A stretch of DNA of 44,078 bases from Nemertoderma westbladi (Eukaryota; Xenacoelomorpha; Nemertodermatida; Nemertodermatidae). Position numbers and translations under genes: made by a program. This document shows, in pieces, positions 9,871 through 21,719 of the stretch; within the stretch, counting starts at the first letter, position 1; the number at the start of each line of letters is the position of its first letter. Location: positions 1 to 44,078 of the forward strand of contig JAUCBJ010001599.1 in the NCBI GenBank assembly GCA_032718475.1, written 5' to 3'. The notes under the pieces are model-generated. The model had not been told where the DNA came from. It was given only the letters and a program-made list of their open reading frames with translations, and ran no database searches.

Positions 9871-10329
9871 AAACCACCGAGGGAAGGAACTAATACCTAA
9901 CCTAAAGTGCAATAAATAAGGTATTAACACAAGGTACAATCGTTGTGTTTTTATAAATTTAATAACAATAAACATAAAATAGCCTCATCCAAATGCAGAA
10001 AATTAGACGTTCTGTAATCCAATTTTTAGGCCAGAATTAGGTGATGATAGTACTATTATTCGAAAAAACAAATATACAGAAAACACCGATTTTTTGAGTT
10101 TTACACGAGTTGGCAAGTTTTTAGCACGAGCGAAGCGAGTGTTAAAATGCAAACGAGTGGAAAACTCAACACACGAAGACAGAATACCTGAATTTCGCTA
10201 ACGAAAATGAGTGAAAAACCGTGTTTTTTTTTACTCCTTTTGAAAAAAAGTATCACCAGCGTTATAACTGTACCTTTGGATTTCTTAAGCAGAAGCGAAT
10301 TACCACGAAACACCCCAAAGGATAAGAAA

Positions 10330-10437
10330 AGACCCCAAAATAGTTCAAAAATACCCCCAAAAACGGTTACCTGTTCCGTTCCCTTACCAGCTTGCAGTTA
10401 ACAAATAAGGTATTTTCGAACTGTTTTGGGGTAGTTT
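10330..10437. repeat. Inverted repeat, about 25-bp imperfect arms
   Basis: GACCCCAAAATAGTTC plus AAAAATACC at 10331-10355 pairs with GGTATTTTCGAACTGTTTTG plus GGGTAG at 10411-10436. The loop is about 55 bp. Further CCCCAAA and TTTGGGG pieces lie just outside. It is probably a small MITE or a piece of one. Confidence 0.7.
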
Positions 10438-10621
10438 GATGTATTCTGGGGTATTTTTGGTAATTAGTAGGACCTAAATTTCCCGAAAAACGTTGCGTCA
10501 TCATCCTCATTCAAATTGTATCGAGCACGTCAAAAGCGTCAAGAAGGATGTAGTTACCGGTACTTCTCGCTGCCATTCTGTATAATTCATTTTCTTAATG
10601 AGTTAGGTGTATGCTGAAAAA

Positions 10622-10890
10622 TTAATTAAGAATAAGAAGTAAAAATTAGTGAAGAAAGTCTTTTCTTAACTAATTTTTTACTTTTCTTAACTAATTTTTT
10701 ACTTTTCTTAACTAATTTTTTACTTTTCTTAACTAATTTTTTACTATTCTTAACTAATTTTTTACTTTTCTTAACTAATTTTTTACTTTTCTTAACTAAT
10801 TTTTTTACTTTTCTTAACTAATTTTTTACTTTTCTTAACTAATTTTTAACTAACTTTTCTTAACTAATTTTTTACTTTTCTTAACTAATT
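10622..10890. repeat. Minisatellite, 20-21 bp unit, about 11 copies, with an inverted copy at its edge
   Basis: The unit is CTTTTCTTAACTAATTTTTTA. Most copies are identical; a few carry one extra T or a small deletion. At 10622-10655 the reverse-oriented motif AAGAAGTAAAAATTAGTGAA precedes the array, so the array starts at an inversion junction. Confidence 0.93.
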
Positions 10891-11482
10891 TCTGGAAAAT
10901 TAGTGAAACAATATTAGATTAATTCACTCATTTTTAAAAATATTAGTGAGAAAAGGGATTTTTAAAATAAAGTTTATTTCAATTTTAAAACCTTATCACG
11001 CAAACGTATTGTCCACTTCCCTTTCCCAAACAGGATACAGCACATGTATGTATATATGCCTAGATATGTGTGGGAGTTACGTATATTAATCACGAACGGC
11101 GGAAACGAAACACCAGGCCAATCGAACAACAATCCAACATAATTATTAGCCACGCCCATCACATAAATATACTCAATCAATTATCCGCGATTGTTGGACT
11201 ATATCATCTACTTACAGAAATGGGCGGGGCAGTGTATGATCCCATGGATATTGAATATGCAACATGTTATGTGACAATAAATTGTATGCATTAATTTAAA
11301 ATCATATGGAATAAAATTAAAATTGAATGAATTAAAATAAAGTTAGTATATTATACAGCCGAATATGACTATGAAATAAAATATCATTGTATTATTTATC
11401 TCGGATAGTTAATTGAATTTAGTGTGTTTCAACTTTAAAGTACAGAAAAGAACATCCGCGTACGAAAGGAATAACTGCTAAC

Positions 11483-12668
11483 GCTTACAGGTACAGCAAG
11501 TTAGTGCAGCAGCAAACATCGGTTGGCTGCACCACGCTTACAGCAGGTTAGTGCAGCAGCACACATCGGTTGGCTGCACCACGCTTACAGCAGGTTAGTG
11601 CAGCAGCACACATTGGTTGGCTGCACCACGCTTACAGCAGGTTAGTGCAGCAGCAAACATCGGTTGGCTGCACCACGCTTACAGCAGGTTAGTGCAGCAG
11701 CACACATCGGTTGGCTGCACCACGCTTACAGCAGGTTAGTGCAGCAGCACACATCGGTTGGCTGCACCACGCTTACAGCAGGTTAGTGCAGCAGCACACA
11801 TCGGTTGGCTGCACCACGCTTACAGCAGGTTAGTGCAGCAGCACACATTGGTTGGCTGCACCACGCTTACAGCAGGTTAGTGCAGCAGCAAACATCGGTT
11901 GGCTGCACCACGCTTACAGCAGGTTAGTGCAGCAGCACACATCGGTTGGCTGTACCACGCTTACAGCAGATTAGTGCAGCAGCACACATCGGTTGGCTGC
12001 ACCACGCTTACAGCAGGTTAGTGCAGCAGCACACATCGGTTGGCTGCACCACGCTTACAGCAGGTTAGTGCAGCAGCACACATCGGTTGGCTGCACCACG
12101 CTTACAGCAGGTTAGTGCAGCAGCAAACATTGGTTGGCTGCACCACGCTTACAGCAGGTTAGTGCAGCAGCAAACATTGGTTGGCTGCACCGCGCTTACA
12201 GCAGGTTAGTGCAGCAGCAAACATTGGTTGGCTGCACCACGCTTACAGCAGGTTAGTGCAGCAGCACACATCGGTTGGCTGCACCACGCTTACAGCAGGT
12301 TAGTGCAGCAGCACACATCGGTTGGCTGCACCACGCTTACAGCAGGTTAGTGCAGCAGCAAACATTGGTTGGCTGCACCACGCTTACAGCAGGTTAGATC
12401 AGCAGCAAACATCGGTTGGCTGCACCACGCTTACAGCAGGTTAGTGCAGCAGCAAACATTGGTTGGCTGCACCACGCTTACAGCAGGTTAGATCAGCAGC
12501 ACACATCGGTTGGCTGCACCACGCTTACAGCAGGTTAGTGCAGCAGCACACATCGGTTGGCTGCACCACGCTTACAGCAGGTTAGTGCATCAGCAAACAT
12601 CGGTTGGCTGCACCACGCTTACAGCAGGTTAGTGCAGCAGCAAAGATTGGTTGGCTGCACCACGCTTA
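11483..12668. repeat. Minisatellite, 47-bp unit, about 25 copies
   Basis: Each 47-bp unit runs from TTACAGCAGGTTAGTGCAGC through ACATCGGTTGGCTGC to ACCACGC. Variation is confined to a few sites (CAAACAT or CACACAT, TCGG or TTGG, GTGCAGC or GATCAGC). The unit length is not a multiple of three, and stops break it in most frames. It abuts the next minisatellite directly at about 12668. Confidence 0.96.
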
Positions 12669-14870
12669 TGAATACGCAGCATGAATACGTTGCTGGACAT
12701 ACATTGAGTGAATGAATACGTTGCTGGACATACATTGAGTGAATGAATACGTTGCTGGACATACATTGAGTGAATGAATACGTTGCTGGACGACATACAT
12801 TGAGTGAATGAATACGTTGCTGGACGACATACATTGAGTGAATGAATACGTTGCTGGACATACATTGTGTGAATGAATACATTGCTGGACGACATACATT
12901 GAGTGAATGAATACGTTGCTGGACTTACATTGAGTGAATGAATACGTTGCTGGACGAACATTGAGTGAATGAATACGTTGCTGGACGACATACATTGAGT
13001 GAATGAATACGTTGCTGGACGACATACATTGAGTGAATGAATACGTTGCTGGACATACATTGTGTGAATGAATACATTGCTGGACGACATACATTGAGTG
13101 AATGAATACATTGCTGGACATACATTGAGTGAATGAATACGTTGCTGGACATACATTGAGTGAATGAATACGTTGCTGGACGAACATTGAGTGAATGAAT
13201 ACGTTGCTGGACACACATTGAGTGAATGAATACATTGCTGGACGACATACATTGAGTGAATGAATACGTTGCTGGACATACATTGAGTGAATGAATACGT
13301 TGCTGGACATACATTGAGTGAATGAATACGTTGCTGGACATACATTGAGTGAATGAATACGTTGCTGGACGACATACATTGAGTGAATGAATACGTTGCT
13401 GGACATACATTGTGTGAATGAATACATTGCTGGACGACATACATTGAGTGAATGAATACGTTGCTGGACTTACATTGAGTGAATGAATACATTGCTGGAC
13501 ATACATTGAGTGAATGAATACGTTGCTGGACATACATTGAGTGAATGAATACGTTGCTGGACGAACATTGAGTGAATGAATACGTTGCTGGACACACATT
13601 GAGTGAATGAATACATTGCTCGACGACATACATTGAGTGAATGAATACGTTGCTGGACATACATTGAGTGAATGAATACGTTGCTGGACATACATTGAGT
13701 GAATGAATACGTTGCTGGACATACATTGAGTGAATGAATACGTTGCTGGACATACATTGTGTGAATGAATACATTGCTGGACGACATACATTGAGTGAAT
13801 GAATACGTTGCTGGACTTACATTGAGTGAATGAATACATTGCTGGACGAACATTGAGTGAATGAATACGTTGCTGGACGACATACATTGAGTGAATGAAT
13901 ACGTTGCTGGACATACATTGAGTGAATGAATACGTTGCTGGACACACATTGAGTGAATGAATACATTGCTGGACGACATACATTGAGTGAATGAATACGT
14001 TGCTGGCATAATTTGAGTGAATGAATACGTTGCTGGACATACATTGAGTGAATGAATACGTTGCTGGACATACATTGAGTGAATGAATACGTTGCTGGAC
14101 ACACATTGAGTGAATGAATACATTGCTGGACGACATACATTGAGTGAATGAATACGTTGCTGGACATACATTGAGTGAATGAATACATTGCGGACGACAT
14201 ACATTGAGTGAATGAATACGTTGCTGGACACACATTGAGTGAATGAATACATTGCTGGACATACATTGAGTGAATGAATACGTTGCTGGACATACATTGA
14301 GTGAATGAATACGTTGCTGGACTTACATTGAGTGAATGAATACATTGCTGGACGAACATTGAGTGAATGAATACGTTGCTGGACGACATACATTGAGTGA
14401 ATGAATACGTTGCTGGACATACATTGAGTGAATGAATACGTTGCTGGACGAACATTGAGTGAATGAATACGTTGCTGGACAAACATTGTGTGAATGAATA
14501 CGTTGCTGGTCATACATTGAGTGAATGAATACGTTGCTGGTCATACATTGAGTGAATGAATACGTTGCTGGACTTACATTGAGTGAATGAATACGTTGCT
14601 GGACATTCATTGAGTGAATGAATAAGTTTCTGGACATACATGAGTGAATGAATACGTTGCTGGACGAACATTGAGTGAATGAATACGTTGCTGGACACAC
14701 ATTGAGTGAATGAATACGTTGCTGGACTTACATTGAGTGAATGAATACGTTGCTGGACACACATTGAGTGAATGAATACGTTGCTGGATATACATTGAGT
14801 GAATGAATAAGTTTCTGGACATACATTAGATGAATACGCTGATGACATACATTGAGTGAATAGGTAGTCG
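12669..14870. repeat. Minisatellite, 30-34 bp unit, about 70 copies, with higher-order pattern
   Basis: The unit is GAATACGTTGCTGG plus a variable link (ACATAC, ACGACATAC, ACTTAC, ACGAAC or ACACAC) plus ATTGAGTGAAT. The variants recur in fixed successions, so there is a higher-order structure. A diagnostic variant, ATTGTGTGAATGAATACATT, appears at 12864, 13059, 13409 and 13756, and the last two intervals are close to 350 bp. The minus strand is open in all three frames for hundreds of codons (Tyr-Ser-Phe-Thr-Gln-Cys, Asn-Val-Phe-Ile-His-Ser-Met and similar). This is a property of the repeat and not evidence of a protein. Copies decay after about 14480. Confidence 0.95.
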
Positions 14871-15089
14871 GTCATACATTAAGGGATATAGTCTGAATGT
14901 ATGTGCATCGGCATGGGCAATGGGCATGCAAACAATATGTAAATTTATGTAATCAATGATAAGAAAAGGAGTAGGAAATCGAATTGTTTCTTAGAAGTAC
15001 CACGGGTTATTCAGTAGCTCGAGCGAATTGCGGCGCCTTGGGCTTGGAGAGTTGGCCGTTTGTTGATGGGATTGGTGATGAAATAAGGT

Positions 15090-15092
<3 letters not shown>

Positions 15093-15123
<31 letters not shown>
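15093..15123. repeat. Poly-C run of about 31 bases
   Basis: An uninterrupted C tract, the longest of several in the window. Its true length is uncertain because such runs are often misassembled. Confidence 0.9.
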
Positions 15124-15124
<1 letters not shown>

Positions 15125-15580
15125 CATAACCTGAGCCTCCCGGGGAATTCACCAAGGAAATCAGAAATCCCATTATTATCGGTAAAATGAAACAGTCGGT
15201 AAAATCTATTCTATCTATGCAGCCACAACTGAGTGGTGATTGCTGCTCCCTTGGCTGGTACGCTTTATGTAATGTAAACTGGAATTAAGTTACAAATCTA
15301 ATCAAAATACCATGGAAGAAAGCTATGGAGGCATAACACAATCAGAAAAATATACCTACTCCTGCGACTAAAAGGGCAAAACAATCTCAGGCAACACACA
15401 TAACTCATTATTTGAATCTATTCTGCAACTTAAAGCCACCACCACGTTATTATGCTGATACATCCCCGCCCAGACCCGCAACGGAACAAACCCACGTAAA
15501 AAACAAATACAAATATGAGCCTATCTACTGTAAGACTGGGTTGCGTCTAGTACTTTTTAGTTTTTATACAATAATTATTA

Positions 15581-16115
15581 AAAGATGATGGAGACACAGA
15601 GAGGATGTAAAGATGATGGAGACACAGAGAGGATGTAAAGATGATGGAGACACAGAGAGGATGTAAAGATGATGGAGACACAGAGAGGATGTAAAGATGA
15701 TGGAGACACAGAGAGGATGTAAAGATGATGGAGACACAGAGAGGATGTAAAGATGATGGAGACACAGAGAGGATGTAAAGATGATGGAGACACAGAGAGG
15801 ATGTAAAGATGATGGAGACACAGAGAGGATGTAAAGATGATGGAGACACAGAGAGGATGTAAAGATGATGGAGACACAGAGAGGATGTAAAGATGATGGA
15901 GACACAGAGAGGATGTAAAGATGATGGAGACACAGAGAGGATGTAAAGATGATGGAGACACAGAGAGGATGTAAAGATGATGGAGACACAGAGAGGATGT
16001 AAAGATGATGGAGACACAGAGAGGATGTAAAGATGATGGAGACACAGAGAGGATGTAAAGATGATGGAGACACAGAGAGGATGTAAAGATGATGGAGACA
16101 CAGAGAGGATGTAAA
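15581..16115. repeat. Minisatellite, 28-bp unit, 19 essentially identical copies
   Basis: The unit AAAGATGATGGAGACACAGA plus GAGGATGT repeats exactly every 28 bp from 15581 to 16112, with no difference that I can see between copies. The minus strand is open in all three frames (period of 28 residues over three units), giving spurious open frames of up to 209 codons rich in Ser, Leu, His and Cys. The homogeneity points to very recent expansion or gene conversion. Confidence 0.97.
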
Positions 16116-17164
16116 GGATGTTGGTTTTAAGAAAATCACCGCCTTGACCGGCTAACGCCCATAATTTGAAGCTCAATTAGAATTGTTACAGTTTAGAATA
16201 TTAATTGGGTGGAAAATCCAAGGAATTATGTGAACCCATAAAGAAAGTAAGTGGTAAGTTGATAAATTGACCACCTGAGATTAAGTACCATAAATTTATA
16301 TATTTGCGACACCTGATACCAAAGGACTATCGATCAAATTCTCCAACGCATGAACACATAAGATTCATTGAATTATAGCAGCTAGAGTCGCCCAATCTAT
16401 AAAACAGATGGCTAATTAATATTCATAAATGTCCCTTAAGGGAAACCTTATCGGCTTAGTTACAGGGTATGCCTAGATTGACTACAATGTACGATTGCCA
16501 TTCAGTATAAATTTAAGTCAACTAAATCTAACAGTACGCTAGATATACAAGGATGGGCAATCTTTGGAGTGGAACATTTTCATTAACTAAGAATTCCGCT
16601 ATATTTTTGACAGGCTGCTTTTTGACAGGGCATTGACCCCTGGAAGAGCGAGCTATGTACCCCGTATCTGTATAATATATGGAATAAGGGTTGCACGTAA
16701 AACTAATCGCAAGTCGTAATTTCGTAATTAGATACCGCGGAGGAATTAGTAAGTAGGAAATCCCCAGTATCTGGCCCATATCACCGTAATTTGCCTGGGG
16801 ATTACTCCATAATTAGGGGAATTATTTTGAAGACGCGATAACAAGTGAGATATACCACCTTCATAAAATACAGGGAACTTACATTAAAAGGGAAACTGCC
16901 TCATAAAGCTCCTAAGTTCAAGATAGAGACTTTGAATTTATGATCTTAATATAAGATAATAATGGGGGGGGATCAATCACCAATTATAGGCCAAAAATTT
17001 CAAAAAACCTTTTTTGTTAGATTTTTGACGCAGAATTTAATGGAGAATCCTAACATGTAAGTTATTGCCTCTCATCGTGTTTACTCTTTGACGATTTTAC
17101 TATTGAATGTTTTAACATTATGTTAGTAAAACAATGTGTTTCCTGAAAGATAGACAGACTATAT

Positions 17165-17376
17165 TTTGCCAAACATCCAAAATGAAATCGGCAATGAAAT
17201 CAGCGACCTGGAAATCCCATAGCGACAATTGTAGGATGTCGTGTGTTTTTATTATATTTTGACGTACAAACAAACAGACATACGCAAATTCCGACAGACA
17301 GAGACAGACAGACAGGCGAGATTTTTCCAAACATGAAAACTAATATCAGAAATGAAATCACCGACCACGAAAACCC
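17165..17376. repeat. Interspersed repeat family B with CAGA-rich core
   Basis: Contains (CAGA)-type simple repeat at about 17295-17317 and the motif CAGAAATGAAATCACCGACC plus ACGAAAACCC ending at about 17375. The same motif, with few changes, occurs at 36211-36245 next to a similar CAGAC-rich tract. Confidence 0.7.
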
Positions 17377-17904
17377 CCGCAACGAAAATTCCAGCAGTGT
17401 GTTTCAATAAATTACTATTATAATTATTACATATTGACAGTCAGTTGACGTACAATCCGAGCCATTTTATTTGAAATATTTATTTTCGATAGGAATTTTG
17501 AGTGTAAGTTGTGTTTTGGTCTGATAATTTGAGAAGATTAAAAAAAAAATTTTTGGTTAAAATTACACTTCTGATCAAATTCAAAAATTATGTTGGTCTA
17601 TATGTCTAGACAATTGACTAAAATTTTGAATCAATTTGATTAAAAAATGACGGAGCAGTAGCATTTAGTCTGAAAATCGTAAAATTTGAATAAATTCGCG
17701 GAAATTTAAATGTAAGTTTTTTCCTTGAGATTCCTCATAAGAACTAACTAATACACAAATAATGTACAATTTCAATGCATATTAGTAGGTGTCTCCAAAA
17801 GTATACTACTACACAACTATAATCAGCCTATTACATTACAGCTGCACATTGAGATGCTATGCTGGTTTAACAAAAAAATGTTGTGCCTCCACCAGGGATG
17901 GCGT

Positions 17905-18045
17905 TACGAAACGAAACGAATGTAATTTCAGTTTCGTTTCGTTTTCAAAAATTTCGTTTCGTTTCGTTTCGTTTAGTTTTTTATCTATCTATGAAGTTTT
18001 CGTTACGTTTCATACATTTTAAATTCGTTTTTCGTTTTTTTTTTT
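17905..18045. repeat. (GTTTC)n-type simple repeat with an inverted start
   Basis: GAAACGAAACGAA at about 17908 is followed by several TTTCGTTTCGTTT blocks to about 18030. The inverted arrangement can fold back. It accounts for the Phe/Ser-rich plus-strand open frame here. Confidence 0.8.
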
Positions 18046-18457
18046 TTTATTTTTGATTGGGTGTATCAAATAAAAGTATGATATTTCTTGATACTTCTTA
18101 TATAGTTATTTGTGATCCCTCGGGAAATTCTAAAGAAATTGGCATAATCGAGGCCAAATAAAGGGCAGAGTAGGGGAGAATATAGATTGAAATATAGTGA
18201 TGTTCCAGAATAATTTAATCAATTTTGTAATAAGCTGTGATTCAATGGGAATGGAATACAATTTCCAATGATCTGTCGCACATTAAGTATCATACAAGTT
18301 TAAAAACATCAAAAATTGCCTCACATATTAAGGTAACATGATACAAAAAATTATACAATTTCACAGTTGGAAAAAAAGCTTATGGTGGGCTTTATCTGGT
18401 GGTAGAACTTAATTAATAGAGTTCACCTAAACTATAAAGGAGTTAAAAAGGGTATAA

Positions 18458-18795
18458 TTCTAATGTGAATAATAAGTGAATTGTTGTGGGGTGAGTGACG
18501 CGGTGTATTAAATATACAATGTGAATAAGTAATAATATAACAAATAATAATATAATAAATAATAACGAACTTGTACTTTCCTTTGAGTGATTGTATGGCC
18601 TTAATATGATCTTCCACTCCACAGCGAAATATTCATCCGGTCTGGTAGCTCAGTACACTCACCCGGCTGATGATAACCAGAAGTTTGAAACCTAGGTACC
18701 GGGTTCGAGCCCCAATAGGGCCGGTTGATATTTTTCGCTAAGGAGAGCATTATCATATTGTCTTATTCACATTGTATATTTAATTCTAATGTGAT
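18458..18795 (+). mobile_element. tRNA-derived SINE-like insertion
   Basis: A tRNA-like head at 18639-18724 has an A box (TGGTAGCTCAGTACACTCAC) and a canonical B box (GGGTTCGAGCCCC at 18701-18713). The first and last seven bases can nearly pair as an acceptor stem (CCGGTCT with AGGGCCGG). The long gap between boxes resembles a Ser/Leu-type tRNA. Flanking it, ATACAATGTGAATAAG (about 18510-18526) and CTTATTCACATTGTAT (18763-18779) are inverted, and ATTCTAATGTGA recurs directly at about 18458 and 18783. The boundaries are uncertain. Confidence 0.6.
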
Positions 18796-19354
18796 AACGA
18801 CACTCCATGCATATGGAGTGTCATTTGCGTTTCATTGCGTTAATGACACTCGCGTAAACCATGTATCTCATGCGAGTTACATTGCTTTGGCTTAGGAACA
18901 GCTGTGGAAATTTATATAATTTACATGATGTAATAGAAGTACACTGCAACTTGTAAGGTAAATCCATGTAACTCTAAAATAAAATACATTTTTTAAATAG
19001 CTAGCTTAAGTTTGGAGCTCTACGACTTTCTTATTGTATCTAAATATAATATTCGACTAAACTTTCGTGTTGAAAATGTTCACACAGACATTCACATGTT
19101 TTCGTGCAGATCCGTTAACTTTAAATTGATTTTTTTAAAACTAGATTTTTTGAGTTACATGGTTTTGACTTAGGAGGGCAGCATAGTGGACAAACGTTTT
19201 CACAAAATTTGGGAAAATCTCACCTAAAGTTACTTTGTAAAATCCATGTTGCTATGTAAGGAAACATGAAATTGAATGTGTTGTTAATATGGTGAATGGT
19301 CAGATTTTTTGGTTTGTCACAATTTAACCTTTTTATGTCGCAAAGACAAGCCAC

Positions 19355-20225
19355 TACACCATGTCCTGGAATATAGTGTCGTTATTCAGGTACCTGCCCC
19401 CCCCCCCCCCAAATTTTTCTACAAAGCATAATGAAATTTGAAACAGAGATAATTTCACCTCCCTCATCCTTGCTGGGTGAGCCAGAATTTTTATTTTTGC
19501 TTTCAATCTTTAGCTACAAGCGCTTAAAAAAGGTGTCTCCGTGATATTTCTCCAGTTACACTCCAGTTATTCTTCAATCTTATACTGATGGAAAGCTGGC
19601 CATGCAAGGATTCCAAATATGTAACATAATCTGAATTTGGTTGGGAAATAGCTGAGATATGAGCGTTCAAAAGTTGCATGGTTTTGCATCTGCATGAGGC
19701 TATTTTATTCTATTAAATAAAAATACCATATTCTAGAACATTTTCTTTATTTATGAATAGCTAAGTAATAGTATATAATTAAAGAGGCATTGCATTGTTG
19801 CCCAGCTACGTATGGAATAAACAAAATGTTCTAGAACATTGTGTGTTTATTAAATACAAATACATGCAACATTCGAATGCCCATATCTCCGCTATTTCCC
19901 AACCAAATTCAAATGTTTTTACATATTTGGAATCCTTGCATGGGCAGCTTTCTATTGGTACCAACAAATCACTATAAGGTTGAAGAATGATTGCACTGCG
20001 AGACTGTGACCTGTGGAATATTGCCTGAGACACCTTTTACAAACGTTTGTAGCTAAAGAATGAAAGCGAAAATAAAAATTCTGGCTCACCCACGGAGGAG
20101 GAGGGAGGTGAAATTATCTCTATTTCAAATTTGATGCAATCTCATTAAGATTTGTAGAAAAATTTGGGGGGGGGGGGGGGGGGCAGGTACCTGAATAACG
20201 ACACTATATTCCAGGACATGGTGTA
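19355..20225. mobile_element. Foldback DNA element with long inverted arms, probable TA target site
   Basis: The left terminus CACCATGTCCTGGAATATAG (from 19357) and right terminus (to 20223) are exact inverted repeats for about 40 bp. Both then run into a homopolymer (14 C at 19397-19410, 18 G at 20166-20183) and continue as imperfect arms of about 370 bp each. The arms meet at a core near 19745-19815, where each has TTCTAGAACATT. TA dinucleotides border both ends (19355-19356 and 20224-20225), which fits a Tc1/mariner-type target site, although no transposase is present. The arms explain the look-alike open frames on both strands here. Confidence 0.88.
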
Positions 20226-20356
20226 ATATAAAATACATTATAGAGTAAATGGAGACGCTTTAAGCGCTCAATTTAGACACTAAAGCTAAGGAAAATTAAA
20301 GAGCAGACCAAGGTGGATATAGGTGCATTCTTATTCGGTTAGTTAAAATTAAAAAA

Positions 20357-20400
20357 ACTTTTGTGTGGCGCTCTTAAACCTTTTGTGTGGCGCTCTTAAA
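20357..20400. repeat. 22-bp tandem duplication
   Basis: CTTTTGTGTGGCGCTCTTAAA occurs twice in succession, at 20358-20378 and 20380-20400. Confidence 0.9.
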
Positions 20401-20739
20401 CCTATTGGTTTGGGCAAAATGAATACTAGTTTCCCAAATTAAATATGAAATTATTTAAGATAGTAAATATATAATATGTCTGTCTATGTCGATTATTTGA
20501 ACAACGTAAAGTAATATTTTAAGTTTAAAGATCATTTTATTTTATTGCGGCAATATTTTAAAAAGTTCGTATTTTTTGTAACAAACAAGCTCCGCATCTG
20601 TTACGAAGTTGGCAGTTATAATGCTGCGATAATGGCTTTTGAAATACAACCATAGCCCCATGCTAATTAGTGGGAACGCCATAAGGCATTCCCATGTAGT
20701 AAAACATATAAACAAGAAACCCACTTGAAGGACTGTGAC

Positions 20740-21072
20740 CTTGTGCATGGCAACGTGGTGTATCCGAAGTTGGGATTCTTCGACTCGAGTTTCAGCAGGT
20801 AGAGTTGTACCAGACTGCCCATGGCTTCTCGGATAACCTCCAGGTGGTAGCATGGATCACGACGTTGCTCAGCGACCGGTCGACGCGACGTAGAGGGTTC
20901 ACCCTCGGGGGAAGCGAGTGGGGGTTGCCCTGGTAGCGAGTCAATCACTTTGCTTGCCGTTTCGTCCGTTGTAGGCTGGGGAGCTACAAATTTGAAGGTC
21001 TTTACATCGGCGTATTCCAGTAGTTCAGCTAGCGCTCTGTTTACGTTATTATGGCAGGAAATAACGGCGGCA
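20740..21072 (-). CDS. RAPGEF1: RAPGEF1 exon 4: end of the N-terminal helical region
   Basis: About 110 codons. The acceptor is ATTGTATTTCAG; the first base completes the serine codon begun by exon 3. The residues AAVISCHNNVNRALAELLEY parallel SALSSCYSRVYQSLANLIRW of vertebrate C3G, and EVIREAMGSLVQLYLLKLES parallels KGVIKAVLDGVKELVRLTIE. Between them lies a 50-residue Pro/Glu/Ser insert (SLPGQPPLASPEGEPSTSRR) that is longer than in vertebrates. The 3' end is chosen at CACAAG followed by GTCACA (20740); the alternative CTTCAA followed by GTGGGT would end at 20725. Both leave two bases and fit exon 5. The minus-strand frame stays open past both. Confidence 0.88.
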
Positions 21073-21698
21073 CTGAAATACAATGTATGTCATTAAATTA
21101 TCTTATTCCCGTAAATAAATAAACCACAGACAAACAGAAACAACAATAAACTCATTAAATACCACAAAAATGACATGAATAATTATCAAAATCGCAAAGG
21201 GGAAAAGGTTGATTTAATTTAATATTATTATTAAAAACAAGCCGGGATTACATTAGGGTCAATCAAAGCAATCAGTCAAATACCAGCTGAGTGAGTTAAC
21301 AATAATACAATCGTGGATTAATTACGAGATACGAGGTCGCATATCAGATGGAGAGAGTCGGGTGACAAACTTCATTCGAACTCGCTAGCTCAGCGGAAAA
21401 ACACAAGGTTGGGTTACCTAGTTTGGTCCGCACAGGTAAATTCCTAAACAATAATTTACTAGAAGGGAACGAGAAATAGCTATTACTAATAGTGTAGTGA
21501 GGTAATAAATATACCGTAATTTGAGCTGTTAGCTTTAAGGAGCTTAGGAAAGCACTTTATCATATATCACTCATGGCGGCAGAACATATCAATCGTTATG
21601 GGAAAACATGATTTGGGATAGAAATTCAAAATGTACTGCGACACAGCACGACTGCACAATAATACTTCCCCTGTCGCACTGTCAGTTGAATTGCATGA

Positions 21699-21719
21699 GG
21701 GGGGGGGGGGGGGGGGGGG
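21699..21719. repeat. Poly-G run of about 21 bases
   Basis: Uninterrupted G tract, one of about ten C or G runs of 14 or more in the window. The length is uncertain. Confidence 0.88.

Larger units (their letters stand above)
8516..20739 (-). other. RAPGEF1: Intron 4 of RAPGEF1 (about 12.2 kb), repeat-laden
   Basis: Contains a hAT element, four separate minisatellites, a poly-C run, a tRNA-derived SINE head and a foldback element, all listed separately. The unlisted intervals (9400-9690, 9880-10320, 10900-11480, 14880-15580, 16120-17160, 18050-18630, 18730-19350 and 20405-20735) are AT-rich and show no exon or terminus that I can support. Extra small exons cannot be excluded. Confidence 0.7.

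Noticed and set aside
11483-12668. Regular spaced repeats suggesting a CRISPR-like array
   Set aside because: The 47-bp units are contiguous, with no unique spacers, and the context is an animal intron.
12619-14875. Several minus-strand open frames of 121-445 codons with Tyr-Ser-Phe-Thr-Gln-Cys repeats
   Set aside because: They are the same minisatellite read in three frames at once. No start context, splice sites or non-repeat domain supports a protein.
15547-16176. Minus-strand open frame of 209 codons with Ser-Leu-His-Pro-Leu-Cys repeats
   Set aside because: A shadow of the perfect 28-bp minisatellite. Two other frames are equally open, and the flanks add nothing recognisable.
18639-18724. 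Functional tRNA gene
   Set aside because: Both promoter boxes are good, but the gap between them is long, the acceptor stem pairs imperfectly and the surrounding repeats fit a SINE better. tRNA folding software would settle it.
19795-20033. Open frames on both strands near 19.8-20.0 kb with similar peptides
   Set aside because: They are the two arms of the foldback element read in opposite directions.
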